Assembly: GCF_963678425.1 (NCBI RefSeq)
Contig: NZ_OY782854.1
Span: forward strand, 62,001-126,000
From: an uncultured Bacteroides sp.
Lineage (GTDB): Bacteria > Bacteroidota > Bacteroidia > Bacteroidales > Bacteroidaceae
DNA: 64,000 bases
Direction: 5' to 3'
Every line of letters starts with the position of its first letter. The stretch's first letter is position 1. The notes beneath the pieces are model-generated. The model was not told the DNA's origin and did not search any database. It worked only from the letters and a program-made list of their open reading frames with translations. Positions 49,581 to 59,491 of the stretch are shown one piece after another. Made by a program: the position numbers and the translations under genes.

Positions 49581-52379
49581 ATGTATAAGAACTTTGCTAA
49601 GAAATTCTTTTTCCTTTTTTTATGCATCATTGCAATGCTACCGCATATGCTTATGGCACAAAATAACTCTAAATCAAAAAGAATCGATTATAGAGGGTTT
49701 GTATTTGAACAAGGAAATAAGATGCCTATTCCGGGAGCAACTGTAAATCTCCCTCAGTATGGCATTTCTACAATTACAGATTCTGATGGAATGTTCTCTT
49801 TTAAACAAGTACCAGTAGGAGTAACAGATATAAGCATTCGTTTTGTTGGTATGCTGGTTGTTGAAAAGAAAGTGAATATAAGCGAGAAAAGTAGCTCTCC
49901 GCAAAAGTTCTATATGAGTGAAGAAAACTTTGCATTAGATGAAGTTGTTGTCACGGCAAAGAATAATAGGGTTGGAGCTGCTACTTCTTCATCTATTTCC
50001 CGCACTGCTATAGATCACCTTCAAGCCACAAGCCTGACAGATATAATGGAACTTCTTCCAGGACAGCTGGCATCTAATCCAACTCTGAATTCTCCGGGAA
50101 AAGCTTCTTTGCGACAGGTGCAAACAGATGCACTTAACAGTATGGGTACTTCTATTGTATTTAATGGGGCTCCGGTTTCTAATAACGCCAATTTACAGAT
50201 TGGGAATACAGCAAAAGACGGTAGTCTGAATACCAGTTTTACTTCCACAGCCGGTTCTGGTACAGATATGCGGCAAATATCTGTAGATAATATTGAGTCG
50301 GTTGATGTTATCAGAGGAATCCCTTCTGTAGAATATGGCGATTTAACATCCGGCGTTATCATTATAAATCCTAAAGCAGGTGTCTATCCTATACAAGTAA
50401 GATTGAAAATTAACCCAACGTTGACTCAAACTTCTATAGGCAAGGGATTTAACTTGGGTAAGGAATATGGAAAGTTGAGTTTTGATTTTGATTATGCTAA
50501 ATCTTTAGCAGACGAACGACGACCTTCTCAGGGTTTTCAACGTTTTACCGGAAATTTGCTGTATACTAAAGTTTTTAGAGAAAAACTGAACACAACTACA
50601 GGATTGGGATTTTATTCGGATCTGGATGCCCAAAAGCTCGATCCATCTGATACAAGATATCAGCGTGAACGTTCATCAAAGAACACTGGATTTAAATTCA
50701 ACACCAATGTGGCATGGAACTGCAATTACAAATTATTAAAGGTTGTACGTTTGAATCTTTCTGCAAATTATGAAGTTCAGAAAGGATATAATCAGGAAAT
50801 AAAAGGGAATTTCGGATACATGGTTACCTCAGCAATGAATGATGGAACTATTGCTTCAAATAGACAGGATGAAATATATGATGCATCAGGCCATCAAATT
50901 ACTAATATAGGTAGCAATCCTGCAGCTACTAATATCCTTCCATATGAGTTCCTTACCAAAATGACAACTTATGGAAAACCACTAAACTTGTTTGCAAAGG
51001 TTACTTCGAACTTTTTTGCTGATTTCTGGAAGATAAAGAACCGTATTGTGGCAGGAGCCGAATGGAAAACAGATGTCAATTTCGGTAGAGGGAAAGTGTT
51101 TGACCCATTGATGCCTCCTTCAAGTGGCATTAGAATGAGGCCATATACAGATATTCCTGCATTAAATCAGCTCTCTTTCTATGTGGAGGATAATGCGGAA
51201 AGAGTAATTCTTGACAGATCGTTAAAAGTTCAGTTAGGTGCTCGTTTTGATATGATTCAGCCGGGGAAAGAAGAAGGAGGAACGGTTATTTCTCCACGTA
51301 TTAATTTGTCTTATGAACTTGTTCCTAATATATTAAGCATACGAGGTGGCTTTGGTATCACAGCAAAAGCTCCTCCTTTAATGTACCTATATCCAGATAA
51401 AGCATATTATGATTTTATAAACTTTGATAATTCTGGTTTAACAGGATTAGCTGAACAGCAAAAACTAAGTATTGTAACCACAAAGGTTTATGATACTGCA
51501 AATAAGAATTTAAAGATCGCTAAAAACAGAAAAAGTGAAATAGGGTTTGAACTAAAGTTGGGACAAATGAATTTTTCTGTAACCGGATATAATGAGAAAC
51601 TAAAGAATGGCTATTCTTTTGGCTCAGATTTTGATTCCTATCATCTTTTTGATCTTATAAAATATACAGGTGTAAATAGAACCGGTACATATCCAGAATT
51701 AACAGTTGATAAGACCACTAAAATAGTTTTGGGTTACAACAAACCTCTTAATGATAAAATTAATGAAAACAACGGTGTAGAGTTTGATTTTGACTTCGGA
51801 CAAATTAAAGCGATTCGCACTTCCTTTATTTTAAATGGAGCATGGATGCAGAGCAAACTCTATTCTACTTCCAATTCTTTTTATGAAAAGAGTCCGGATG
51901 CCGATGGAACTTACAAAGATATTGGTGTTTATGGTAGTGGAGACGGAAGTTTATATGAGCGTTTTTCTACTAACCTGCGTATTGTTCATAATATACCAAG
52001 GATTGGCTTTGTTATTTCCTTATCAATGCAAACCATTTGGACAGATACACATAAATATTTAGGACTGGAAAATAAATATCCTATTGGATATCTTTCTGCT
52101 TCCGATTTAAGTTATACTCCTATTGTGGCAGGCAGTTCAATTAGTTCAGATATTCAGAGACAGATACTTCTTAATCGAGAAATTACAGATTCTTATTCTC
52201 CGCTTTGTCTGTTTAATCTGAGGCTGACTAAAGAGATTAAGAAGTTTGGTGGTTTTGCATTCTTTGTAAACAACTTGTTTAATAGTAATCCTTTAGAAGA
52301 AAGCAAACGCAATCCGGGAAATTATAAATCACGTAATCCGGAACAGTTTTTTGGAACTGAAATATGGTTTAAATTTTAA
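49581..52379 (+). CDS. TonB-dependent receptor with carboxypeptidase-like N-terminal domain
   Basis: A 932-residue outer-membrane receptor: signal peptide (cut after LMAQ), CarboxypepD-reg-like beta-domain (about 35-115; FVFEQGNKMPIPGATVNLPQ), TonB box/plug entry (NFALDEVVVTAKNN near 122), plug (about 130-260; GIPSVEYGDLTSGVI) and a barrel ending in EIWFKF. It lacks the SusC signature LKDASATAIYG-type stretch, having IPSVEYGDL instead, and there is no SusD partner. The next three genes (DUF4876, DUF6850, M16 peptidase) follow at 12-17 base spacing, forming an operon. Confidence 0.9.
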   Translation: MYKNFAKKFFFLFLCIIAMLPHMLMAQNNSKSKRIDYRGFVFEQGNKMPIPGATVNLPQYGISTITDSDGMFSFKQVPVGVTDISIRFVGMLVVEKKVNISEKSSSPQKFYMSEENFALDEVVVTAKNNRVGAATSSSISRTAIDHLQATSLTDIMELLPGQLASNPTLNSPGKASLRQVQTDALNSMGTSIVFNGAPVSNNANLQIGNTAKDGSLNTSFTSTAGSGTDMRQISVDNIESVDVIRGIPSVEYGDLTSGVIIINPKAGVYPIQVRLKINPTLTQTSIGKGFNLGKEYGKLSFDFDYAKSLADERRPSQGFQRFTGNLLYTKVFREKLNTTTGLGFYSDLDAQKLDPSDTRYQRERSSKNTGFKFNTNVAWNCNYKLLKVVRLNLSANYEVQKGYNQEIKGNFGYMVTSAMNDGTIASNRQDEIYDASGHQITNIGSNPAATNILPYEFLTKMTTYGKPLNLFAKVTSNFFADFWKIKNRIVAGAEWKTDVNFGRGKVFDPLMPPSSGIRMRPYTDIPALNQLSFYVEDNAERVILDRSLKVQLGARFDMIQPGKEEGGTVISPRINLSYELVPNILSIRGGFGITAKAPPLMYLYPDKAYYDFINFDNSGLTGLAEQQKLSIVTTKVYDTANKNLKIAKNRKSEIGFELKLGQMNFSVTGYNEKLKNGYSFGSDFDSYHLFDLIKYTGVNRTGTYPELTVDKTTKIVLGYNKPLNDKINENNGVEFDFDFGQIKAIRTSFILNGAWMQSKLYSTSNSFYEKSPDADGTYKDIGVYGSGDGSLYERFSTNLRIVHNIPRIGFVISLSMQTIWTDTHKYLGLENKYPIGYLSASDLSYTPIVAGSSISSDIQRQILLNREITDSYSPLCLFNLRLTKEIKKFGGFAFFVNNLFNSNPLEESKRNPGNYKSRNPEQFFGTEIWFKF

Positions 52380-52396
52380 TTTAAAAACAGAAACTC

Positions 52397-53647
52397 ATGA
52401 TAAAATATATGATTCGCTTTTATGCGTTGTTAATCATTATGAGCGTGTTTTCCTCGTGCCGGGAAGATAAGGCTTATGATTCTGCTTATGTGGATGCAAT
52501 TAACTTACATTTAAAATATTCTGTTTTTGGAGATAGTAAGCCCTTTTCTACTCCTTTATCAATGACTCTTACAAATACGACAGAGCAGATTACTTATCAG
52601 CGCGAAAGTGACCTTTGGGGAAAGTTTTCTTTGGAAGGTTTACTCCCGGGAGAATATACAATCAATGTTATAGGAAGTTTAACGGCTGCAGAGGCTACAG
52701 AGGCAACAGGTAAAAGTACCCTGAAAGGAGCTAACTTGATAGGCTTTGTCTCTAATGTGAAACTAAAACTAGGTGAAACAGAATCATTAAACAATATTGG
52801 CCTGGTTATTCCTACTCAAAGCTCACTCATTTTTAAGGAATTATATTACTCAGGATCACGTACACCATCAAACGGCAGCTATAGGAATGATAATTTTTAT
52901 ACTATATATAATAATTCTGATACTCCGGTTCTATTGAATGATATTTATATTGCAAATACAGAAAATTATGGAGGTATAGGTACAGCTGGGCCTCTTTGGC
53001 CTGGTGAAACTCAAGGAGAATATACACATGTATACGTACAGGCTGCATGGAAGATTATTGCTGGACAAGCACCTGTTTTTATTCAGCCCAGACAGGGTAT
53101 CACGATTGCTACCATGGCTGCTCCTCATAATAAGGATGCACAATACAATCTTAATTCACCGGTGGATTTATCACAGGTTGACTATGAGGCGTATTCTACA
53201 GATCCATCAAATATGTATCCTGATTTTCCTGCTCCAAATATGAAAAGAGCTTTTTGGCCAAGCTATAAAGATTTATGGCAGATCAGTGTGTTTGGACAAG
53301 GAATGATGCTGATACAAGCTACAGAAAAGGAATTCTCAGAATTTGAGACCGTGACTCTTCCAGAGTCTTTTATGTCTCCGGGTGAAAGTGAAGAGTATTG
53401 GTTGTGTAAAAAAATACCGGTAGACTATGTAATTGATGCGGTTGATTTAATAAAAAACAATACAGCGACAATAACAAAACGCTTTCCTCCTTTATTGGAT
53501 AGTGGCTTTGCAACAGTTGGAGGTACTTATTCCGGATTTAGCGTTATTCGTAAGGTGATCAGTGTTAATAATGGAAAAACTGCTTATCAGGATTCTAATA
53601 ATTCAACTGAAGATTTTGAAATAAATAAAAAGCCTTTATCTAAATAA
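52397..53647 (+). CDS. DUF4876 lipoprotein
   Basis: A 416-residue lipoprotein (signal to MSVFSSC, near Cys21). An N-terminal beta-sandwich (about 30-125; LSMTLTNTTEQITYQ then EGLLPGEYTINVIG, a carboxypeptidase-regulatory or Big-like pattern) is followed by a lamin-tail-like domain (about 145-400; LIFKELYYSGSRTPSNGSYR, DNFYTIYNNSDTPVLLNDIY). This corresponds to DUF4876. It is probably surface-exposed at the outer membrane beside the TonB receptor and may capture the ligand. It begins 17 bases after the receptor gene. The function is otherwise unknown. Confidence 0.8.
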   Translation: MIKYMIRFYALLIIMSVFSSCREDKAYDSAYVDAINLHLKYSVFGDSKPFSTPLSMTLTNTTEQITYQRESDLWGKFSLEGLLPGEYTINVIGSLTAAEATEATGKSTLKGANLIGFVSNVKLKLGETESLNNIGLVIPTQSSLIFKELYYSGSRTPSNGSYRNDNFYTIYNNSDTPVLLNDIYIANTENYGGIGTAGPLWPGETQGEYTHVYVQAAWKIIAGQAPVFIQPRQGITIATMAAPHNKDAQYNLNSPVDLSQVDYEAYSTDPSNMYPDFPAPNMKRAFWPSYKDLWQISVFGQGMMLIQATEKEFSEFETVTLPESFMSPGESEEYWLCKKIPVDYVIDAVDLIKNNTATITKRFPPLLDSGFATVGGTYSGFSVIRKVISVNNGKTAYQDSNNSTEDFEINKKPLSK

Positions 53648-53659
53648 AAGAGAAACGAT

Positions 53660-55243
53660 ATGCGTAATAAATTAGTAATATATTTGGCAGGCTTCTTATT
53701 GACTGCTTTTTCTACTTTTCTTTCTGCACAAACAGAAAGGAAGGATTCTCTTGCACAAAATAGCCAATCGCTTTTTAAAATGCAATATTTCAAAGAAGGT
53801 GAGCATTGGCTGTCAACAAACAATGCTGCCGGCTTATCTTCCGGAACGATGAATAATTATTCGGATGTAAATCTCTCGTATAAATTTTCAAAAGGAGATT
53901 TTAGACGGGCTCAGCAACCCAATTTGTCTAACAATTATCTCTTTTCGGCTGAAGGAGCTATTACAATGAATAAATATTATCTCATTGGTGGTTTTAATTT
54001 TAAGGAAGCCTTTGAAAGAGATGTTCATTTTACTTCTATTCTCGATTCTTATAGAGGAACACCTTATATTATAGCTGATAGCACTGGTGGTAACTGGAAA
54101 AAGCAAACCTATGATATGTGGGTAAAGATTGCTTCACCAGTCTATTTTAATCTGATTTCTTTTGGCTTGGATGGAAAACTAGCTGTAGGTAGGGGAGCAA
54201 AGAATATTGATCCGCGTCCGCAAGCAAACTCAAATTCTATTCAGGCTTCTCCGTCTTTTACACTGGCTCAGGGCAGACAATTATTTGGTATGGACTTTTC
54301 GTACAGACGCTTTCGTGAGAATAGTAATATGATTCTCTATGATACAGGAAATCCTCAAAAAATCTATTTCCTGAAAGGAATGGGGCAGTATACTTATGAT
54401 GTGTTTAGCACTAATGAGCGTGAACGTCAATATAACGGAAATAGCTTTGGCGGAGGTGCTCAATATGTTTATAAGTCAGATGGATTCAGTCTCTTTCTGA
54501 ATGGAGCTTATGAGAATTATGTAGAGGATGCTAATGATATAGAAAATAGTAAACCACGTGAACGCGGGCGTTTATATGAAACAAGTTGGAAAGGGAATTT
54601 GCATTTGGATATCTATAATAAAGAGCATTCGTTGAAACATACATTGTTTGCTGGTTATAATGATATAAAACGTTCGGGTAGAGAAATTATTCAGGTTTTC
54701 AACTCTTCCTCAGAAGTTAATGCATGGATAACTGATTCAGAGGCACCCCGCCGCTCTGTCGCATCTCAGAAAGAATGGAAGGCCGGATATAATCTGTTCT
54801 TGCTTGATATGACAGGTACGTCCTATAAGTGGAAGTTTTCTTTCAATGGAACTCTATCTGATTATTCAGATGAGTATGCCGTAATGAATTCTTATATTAA
54901 ATTCAAAAGTAGCTTAGTTTCAGCGAGTGCTTTGAGAAATTTCTCTATTAAGAAATCACAATTATTGCAGGTTGAAATAGGCGGGAATTATCGATGCGTA
55001 GGGAATAAGCAAATACAGTATACTCCAAGGGAAGCTGACGATAAAGCAATAGAGGATGGACTTATAAAGAAAGATGCGAGTATATTAACGCAGAATTATT
55101 ATCAGCTACAGACCAATGTGTTGTATGGATATAATTTTAGAAATAAGACTTGCTTGTATTTAAAAGCATCATATATGCATTTGCAAACAGAAAATAAATT
55201 GAATATGAATGTTATTTCTGCATCTATCGGATGTAACTTCTAA
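53660..55243 (+). CDS. DUF6850-type outer-membrane beta-barrel protein
   Basis: A 527-residue protein with Sec signal (LTAFSTFLSAQ) and a long run of amphipathic beta-strands ending NVISASIGCNF, consistent with a barrel of 20 or more strands. The pattern (EGEHWLSTNNAAGLSSG, then FSAEGAITMNKYYLIGGFNF) fits the DUF6850 family that accompanies DUF4876 and a TonB receptor. It may form a second channel or receptor component. Spacing is 12 bases on both sides, so it is co-translated with its neighbours. Confidence 0.75.
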   Translation: MRNKLVIYLAGFLLTAFSTFLSAQTERKDSLAQNSQSLFKMQYFKEGEHWLSTNNAAGLSSGTMNNYSDVNLSYKFSKGDFRRAQQPNLSNNYLFSAEGAITMNKYYLIGGFNFKEAFERDVHFTSILDSYRGTPYIIADSTGGNWKKQTYDMWVKIASPVYFNLISFGLDGKLAVGRGAKNIDPRPQANSNSIQASPSFTLAQGRQLFGMDFSYRRFRENSNMILYDTGNPQKIYFLKGMGQYTYDVFSTNERERQYNGNSFGGGAQYVYKSDGFSLFLNGAYENYVEDANDIENSKPRERGRLYETSWKGNLHLDIYNKEHSLKHTLFAGYNDIKRSGREIIQVFNSSSEVNAWITDSEAPRRSVASQKEWKAGYNLFLLDMTGTSYKWKFSFNGTLSDYSDEYAVMNSYIKFKSSLVSASALRNFSIKKSQLLQVEIGGNYRCVGNKQIQYTPREADDKAIEDGLIKKDASILTQNYYQLQTNVLYGYNFRNKTCLYLKASYMHLQTENKLNMNVISASIGCNF

Positions 55244-55255
55244 AATAAATAAATA

Positions 55256-58066
55256 ATGAAACGACTAAATATAGTTCTATATCTAATAATCATTTTATTT
55301 TGCCCATCAGGTTTGTTGGCACAACCTTTTGTTTATTCTCCAAAAGCAGTAGTTCCGGTCGATAATAAGACTATAAAGAATACTTTGCCAAATGGTTTCA
55401 CCTATTACATACGTCAGAATAAAACTCCTGGAAAGAAAGTTGAATTAAGATTGGTTATCAATGCCGGTTCTATTCTTGAAACAGAAAAGCAGCAAGGGTT
55501 AGGGCACTTTCTGGAGCATATGTCTTTTAACGGAACAAAATCGTTTCCTAATGCAGAAATGATAAAAACGTTCGAAAGTCTTGGCGTTCGTTTTGGCAAG
55601 GAGCTAAATGCCTATACCTCTTTTGATGAAACAGTCTACTATTTGCCTATTCAATCAGATAAGGTAAGTTTAGGAATTACAGCGTTGGAAGATTGGGCTA
55701 TGAACCTTACTTTATCAGAAAAGGAAATTGATAGGGAAAGAGGCGTAGTACTTGAAGAACTAAGATTAGGAAAGACGGCTTCAACAAGAATCAGAGAACA
55801 GTATCTGCCAGTTCTTATGGAAGGTTCTCTTTATCCACTTCGCCTTCCTATTGGAAAAGAAGATGTAATTCAGAACTTTACTTATGATGAATTGCGAAGC
55901 TATTATAAAAAATGGCACCGTCCCGATTTGATGGCTATTATGGTTATTGGAGATATTGATCCTAAAGAAATAGAAAAAGAAATAATAGATAAGTTTAGTG
56001 CCTATAAGATGCCGGAAAACTGGGAACCCCGCCCATCAAATCCTGTGCCCGATCATAAAGAAACAAAGTATGTACTTGCCACTGATCCTGAAACGTCTGG
56101 TTGCTCTGTGGAAATTTCTTACAAGCACAGTCCAAAGAAAGTAATTACACAACAGGATTATATAGAGTCTGACATATATAATTCTTTGTACTCCTCAATG
56201 ATAAATGACCGTTTAAATGAATTATTGGAAGAAGAGGAACCTCCTTTCTCTGAAGCTGAATCAGGCTATTCTAACTATTTCCGGGAAGTTGATACTTATT
56301 CCAGTTATGCGCGTTGTGCACCTTCCGACATTCTTAAAGCTTTTCATGCTTTGATAACAGAGAATGAGAGGGTGAGACGTTACGGATTTACAAAAGGTGA
56401 ATTAGAAAGAGCTAAAAAGAAGATGATTTCCCGCTATGAAAGATGGTACAATGAACGGGAAAAAACAGCATCCGATCGTTATGCTGATGAATTTCAGGTT
56501 AATTATCTTACGGGTGAACCAATACCAGGAATTGAATATGAATATCAGTTAGTGCAACATGTATTGCCAGAAATAGGAGTGAAGGAATTAAATCATCTGG
56601 CTTCCTTGTATATGCCTGATAGAAATCGTACAATTGTTGTTACTGGTCCTCAGAGTAATTCTATTTCTTATCCGGATAAGAAGGCATTTATTACCCTACT
56701 GGATCGTGTGAAGAAAGAAAAGCTTCAGCCGTATGATGAAGGTAAGATTGTAACGCAGCTAATGTCATCTAAGCCTAAAGCAGGAACAATTATTAGTGAA
56801 AAAACTATTCCGGAAACAGGAATGGTAGAATGGAAATTGTCTAACGGAGCTACTGTTGTATTTAAAAAAACAGATTTTAAGAATGATCAGGTTTTATTCC
56901 GCGCAACTTCTAATGGTGGGTTTAGTATGTATCCGGCCGAAGATGATATGTCTGCTCTTTACGCTACAAAAATCCAGGATGCGAGTGGTGTAAACGGCAT
57001 CAACAACACACAACTGAAAAGGTTGGTAGCTGGAAAGGATTTATCGTTAACTCAATCTTTGGTGCTATACAATGAATCAATGTCTGGTAAGTACGGTTTA
57101 AAGGATTGTGAAACATTCTTTCAATTGCTATATTTGTATCACACAGCTCCTTACTTTAATAAAACAGCATTTAACAGGTTAATTAAGCAAGAGAGAACTG
57201 AGTATGCAAAGTTGCTTGATGATCCTAATAATTACTTTAATTATCAGCTTGTGCAGCTCATGGATAAAGGGAATCAGCGTCGTAACAGATGGCCGGTAAA
57301 AGAGAATTTAGATCAGGTTGACTTTGATCGTGCCGTAGATATCTATAAATCCCGTTTTGGCAGTGCTTCAGAATTTACCTATGTGTTTGTAGGCAATATA
57401 GACTTTGAAACTATAAAGCCACTTATCCTTACTTATATAGGAGGCATTTCTGGGAGTAAAGAAAAACAGGGCTATGCAGAACAAAACTTCACATCCTTGT
57501 CCGGCCCGGCTTCCTATACTTTCTATAAAGGAACAGGTGATAAAGCGAATGTGGCCATACGCTTTGTGAAACCGGCAACATGGAATAAACAAAAAGCTTA
57601 TGCCTATGATGCTTTTATTGAGATACTGAAAACAAGATTGTTTGAGAGTCTTCGCAGAGAGATGAGTGGCGTTTATGGAGTGAGAGTGTCGGGAGGCGTT
57701 AATCGTAACCATGAGCCGGAAGCTTCATTGTCTCTCTCTTTTGGAACAAATACTGCATCTTACAAACAACTTGCCGAAAGAGCTGTTTTTGAAACAAAGC
57801 GTCTCATAAATGAAGGACCTACGAATGAAGAACTGGAGCAGGTGAAAGAAAAAAAACGAGTATCACTTTCTACTGATATTAAAGAGAACTCAACGTGGCT
57901 TCTCAATATTTATTATGCTTATCGCTATGGCGATAAGGTGGAATCAGAGGAAGAACGTGTGCAAGCTATTAAACAGTTAACTTCTGAGAAAATAATGGAA
58001 GCAGCGAAAGAATATATTGATCAGGATAAAGCATTGGAGTTTATACTCCTTCCGGAAAAAAAATGA
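55256..58066 (+). CDS. M16-family zinc peptidase (pitrilysin/insulinase type), exported
   Basis: A 936-residue two-half peptidase with a Sec signal (cut after GLLAQ). The inverted zinc motif HxxEH is H84-F-L-E87-H88 in QGLGHFLEHMSFNG and the distal Glu is in RERGVVLEELRLGK near 168. The C-terminal half (about 540-930) carries the R/Y pair region (VSGGVNRNHEPEASLSLSFG). M16 enzymes enclose and cut small proteins or peptides. In the FusA/FusC ferredoxin system an M16 protease digests cargo brought in by its TonB receptor; this gene ends a TonB-receptor operon, so a similar role is inferred. Confidence 0.92.
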   Translation: MKRLNIVLYLIIILFCPSGLLAQPFVYSPKAVVPVDNKTIKNTLPNGFTYYIRQNKTPGKKVELRLVINAGSILETEKQQGLGHFLEHMSFNGTKSFPNAEMIKTFESLGVRFGKELNAYTSFDETVYYLPIQSDKVSLGITALEDWAMNLTLSEKEIDRERGVVLEELRLGKTASTRIREQYLPVLMEGSLYPLRLPIGKEDVIQNFTYDELRSYYKKWHRPDLMAIMVIGDIDPKEIEKEIIDKFSAYKMPENWEPRPSNPVPDHKETKYVLATDPETSGCSVEISYKHSPKKVITQQDYIESDIYNSLYSSMINDRLNELLEEEEPPFSEAESGYSNYFREVDTYSSYARCAPSDILKAFHALITENERVRRYGFTKGELERAKKKMISRYERWYNEREKTASDRYADEFQVNYLTGEPIPGIEYEYQLVQHVLPEIGVKELNHLASLYMPDRNRTIVVTGPQSNSISYPDKKAFITLLDRVKKEKLQPYDEGKIVTQLMSSKPKAGTIISEKTIPETGMVEWKLSNGATVVFKKTDFKNDQVLFRATSNGGFSMYPAEDDMSALYATKIQDASGVNGINNTQLKRLVAGKDLSLTQSLVLYNESMSGKYGLKDCETFFQLLYLYHTAPYFNKTAFNRLIKQERTEYAKLLDDPNNYFNYQLVQLMDKGNQRRNRWPVKENLDQVDFDRAVDIYKSRFGSASEFTYVFVGNIDFETIKPLILTYIGGISGSKEKQGYAEQNFTSLSGPASYTFYKGTGDKANVAIRFVKPATWNKQKAYAYDAFIEILKTRLFESLRREMSGVYGVRVSGGVNRNHEPEASLSLSFGTNTASYKQLAERAVFETKRLINEGPTNEELEQVKEKKRVSLSTDIKENSTWLLNIYYAYRYGDKVESEEERVQAIKQLTSEKIMEAAKEYIDQDKALEFILLPEKK

Positions 58067-58250
58067 TTTTTTCCATTCTAAACAAAGAATCAGAGTTTGG
58101 TTAAAATCTCCATATTTTATTCAGAATAGCACATGCTTATTTTTCCTGATCCTCTTTATTAATCAGATGTGGTTTGATATCAGATAAGGTGTTTTAGCAA
58201 TTTATTCTGGGGGTAAACATGAACTCTTAATGACAGAGAAGCAATGTTAC

Positions 58251-58286
58251 GATAATCTGATTTCAAAGAAACTGAAAGCAGAATAG
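58251..58286 (+). pseudogene. doxX C-terminal remnant (right copy of the 48-bp repeat)
   Basis: The frame reads DNLISKKLKAE and stops, matching the DoxX C-terminus DNLISKKLKTE. The DNA match to 46889-46936 continues for 12 bases past the stop (to 58298). No other part of doxX is present. Nothing else is recognised between the M16 gene and the porin gene apart from the hairpin at 58332. Confidence 0.8.
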
Positions 58287-58331
58287 AGTATAGACAAAAT
58301 GTAGATGAGCGGGGACATTGTTCTGCAGTAT

Positions 58332-58370
58332 AAACTATTACAGGGGTTAAGCAACTCCTGTAATAGTTTT
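58332..58370 (+). terminator. Hairpin terminator beyond the M16 gene
   Basis: AAACTATTACAGG (58332-58344) pairs perfectly with CCTGTAATAGTTT (58357-58369), followed by one more T. It is 266 bases after the M16 stop and 47 before the convergent porin gene, so it may serve either. Confidence 0.7.
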
Positions 58371-58416
58371 ACCTCAAAGATCAGTGCTGTCATGCTTTAA
58401 TACCGCAACAGATAAT

Positions 58417-59199
58417 CTAAAAAGGAACAGAATACCCCACCGATACCAATAGATTACCAATATGGTTACTGCCATCCTCCGGATACTTTTGAATATTGGT
58501 TAATCCGTATGCTCCACGTAAGTCTAAAACTAATTCACCAAATCCAACTTTCTGTGTTAACCCTATACCACCTGTTAACCCAAGATTTATAGTGTGGATT
58601 TTATCCTTTATATCAGTATCTGCATCAAGTGAAACAGGGAAAGGCTGACCTGTTTGCGGGTTAACTGAAACGGCTTGAGTGCCTTCCGGGTCGGCATAAA
58701 CAATACTTGAACCTCTTGTCTTTTGGTTGGCATTTAATAAAAAACCTATATATGGACCGAAATCCACATAGAAATAAGAAGACTTGCTCAATGGAAAGGA
58801 GTATTTCCCCATTACAGGCACTTCCAGGTAATTGAGAATGGATTGGTTCTTGAAGTTTGCATAGAAGTATGTTCCAGCCGGAACCTGAGGATTAAAGGAT
58901 GGACCGTCAATGGCTTGCATCTTATTCCGTTGTCCGCCTTCACTGGAATAGAGCAGATCGGCGCGCCAGGCAAAATGTGGGCCGGTGCTCCATGAAACAG
59001 TTACACCGAAAGCACCTCCTTCACGCGATGACCAGTTTTCACTTAAAGGGTTACCACCTCCTCCGGTGAGTTTTGGCATATTGAGGCCAACAAAAGCCCC
59101 GATTTTAAGGTTTGATAGACTATTGTCCGACGATGACTGGGCCATTGCCATAATAATAGAGCACGATAGAGTAAACAATGTTACGATAATCTTTTTCAT
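58417..59199 (-). CDS. Outer-membrane beta-barrel porin-family protein
   Basis: A 260-residue protein with a Sec signal (MKKIIVTLFTLSCSIIMAMAQ) and an 8-10 stranded barrel pattern: LKIGAFVGLNMPKLTGGGG, LEVPVMGKYSFPL, YFYVDFGPYIGFLL, LGLTGGIGLTQKVGFGELVL, and the terminal VSVGYSVPF ending in Phe. This is the PorT/OmpA-barrel-like outer_membrane_beta-barrel family common in Bacteroides. Function unknown. Single gene. Confidence 0.85.
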   Translation of the reverse strand: MKKIIVTLFTLSCSIIMAMAQSSSDNSLSNLKIGAFVGLNMPKLTGGGGNPLSENWSSREGGAFGVTVSWSTGPHFAWRADLLYSSEGGQRNKMQAIDGPSFNPQVPAGTYFYANFKNQSILNYLEVPVMGKYSFPLSKSSYFYVDFGPYIGFLLNANQKTRGSSIVYADPEGTQAVSVNPQTGQPFPVSLDADTDIKDKIHTINLGLTGGIGLTQKVGFGELVLDLRGAYGLTNIQKYPEDGSNHIGNLLVSVGYSVPF

Positions 59200-59317
59200 A
59201 TATTATTCCGATTTAGGCAAATTAGCATTCTTCACTTATTAAATAATAACATAGGTGCATTCAATTAGTTGATAAAAACAACGATTATTTTGCATGGATA
59301 AGATGTATGCCAGCAAC

Positions 59318-59390
59318 AACTGGGTTATATTCAACGGCTTATAACAAATCGTGATGGAGTGATGGTAGATTCTCGTTTTTTGTGTACCGG
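59318..59390. repeat. Diverged copy of the VirE 3'-flank repeat
   Basis: GGTTATATTCAACGG, then GTGATGGAGTGATGGTA (59351-59367) and a GT-rich tail match the order and partly the sequence of 42193-42266. GTGATGG occurs twice (59351 and 59359) with the same 8-base period as at 42224 and 42232. There is no VirE gene here, so this is a dispersed copy or the scar of a lost one. Confidence 0.55.
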
Positions 59391-59443
59391 ATTACTAATT
59401 TACGATTTTAAATTCTTTGAGTTGGAATGTTATTATTTTCATG

Positions 59444-59451
59444 TACATTTG
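59444..59451 (+). promoter_or_regulatory. TAnnTTTG promoter box for the hybrid two-component regulator
   Basis: TACATTTG, exact consensus, 40 bases before the ATG; a TTTG at 59416-59419 may be the -33 element, although the spacing (24 bases) is slightly long. Confidence 0.6.
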
Positions 59452-59491
59452 TTCCATTATTTGTTAATTAATCTTTGAACTATGTAGTGCT

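Noticed and set aside
49581..53647. SusC/SusD polysaccharide-uptake pair
   Set aside because: The lipoprotein after the receptor has a DUF4876/lamin-tail-like pattern rather than a SusD helical repeat fold, and the partner peptidase points away from glycan uptake.
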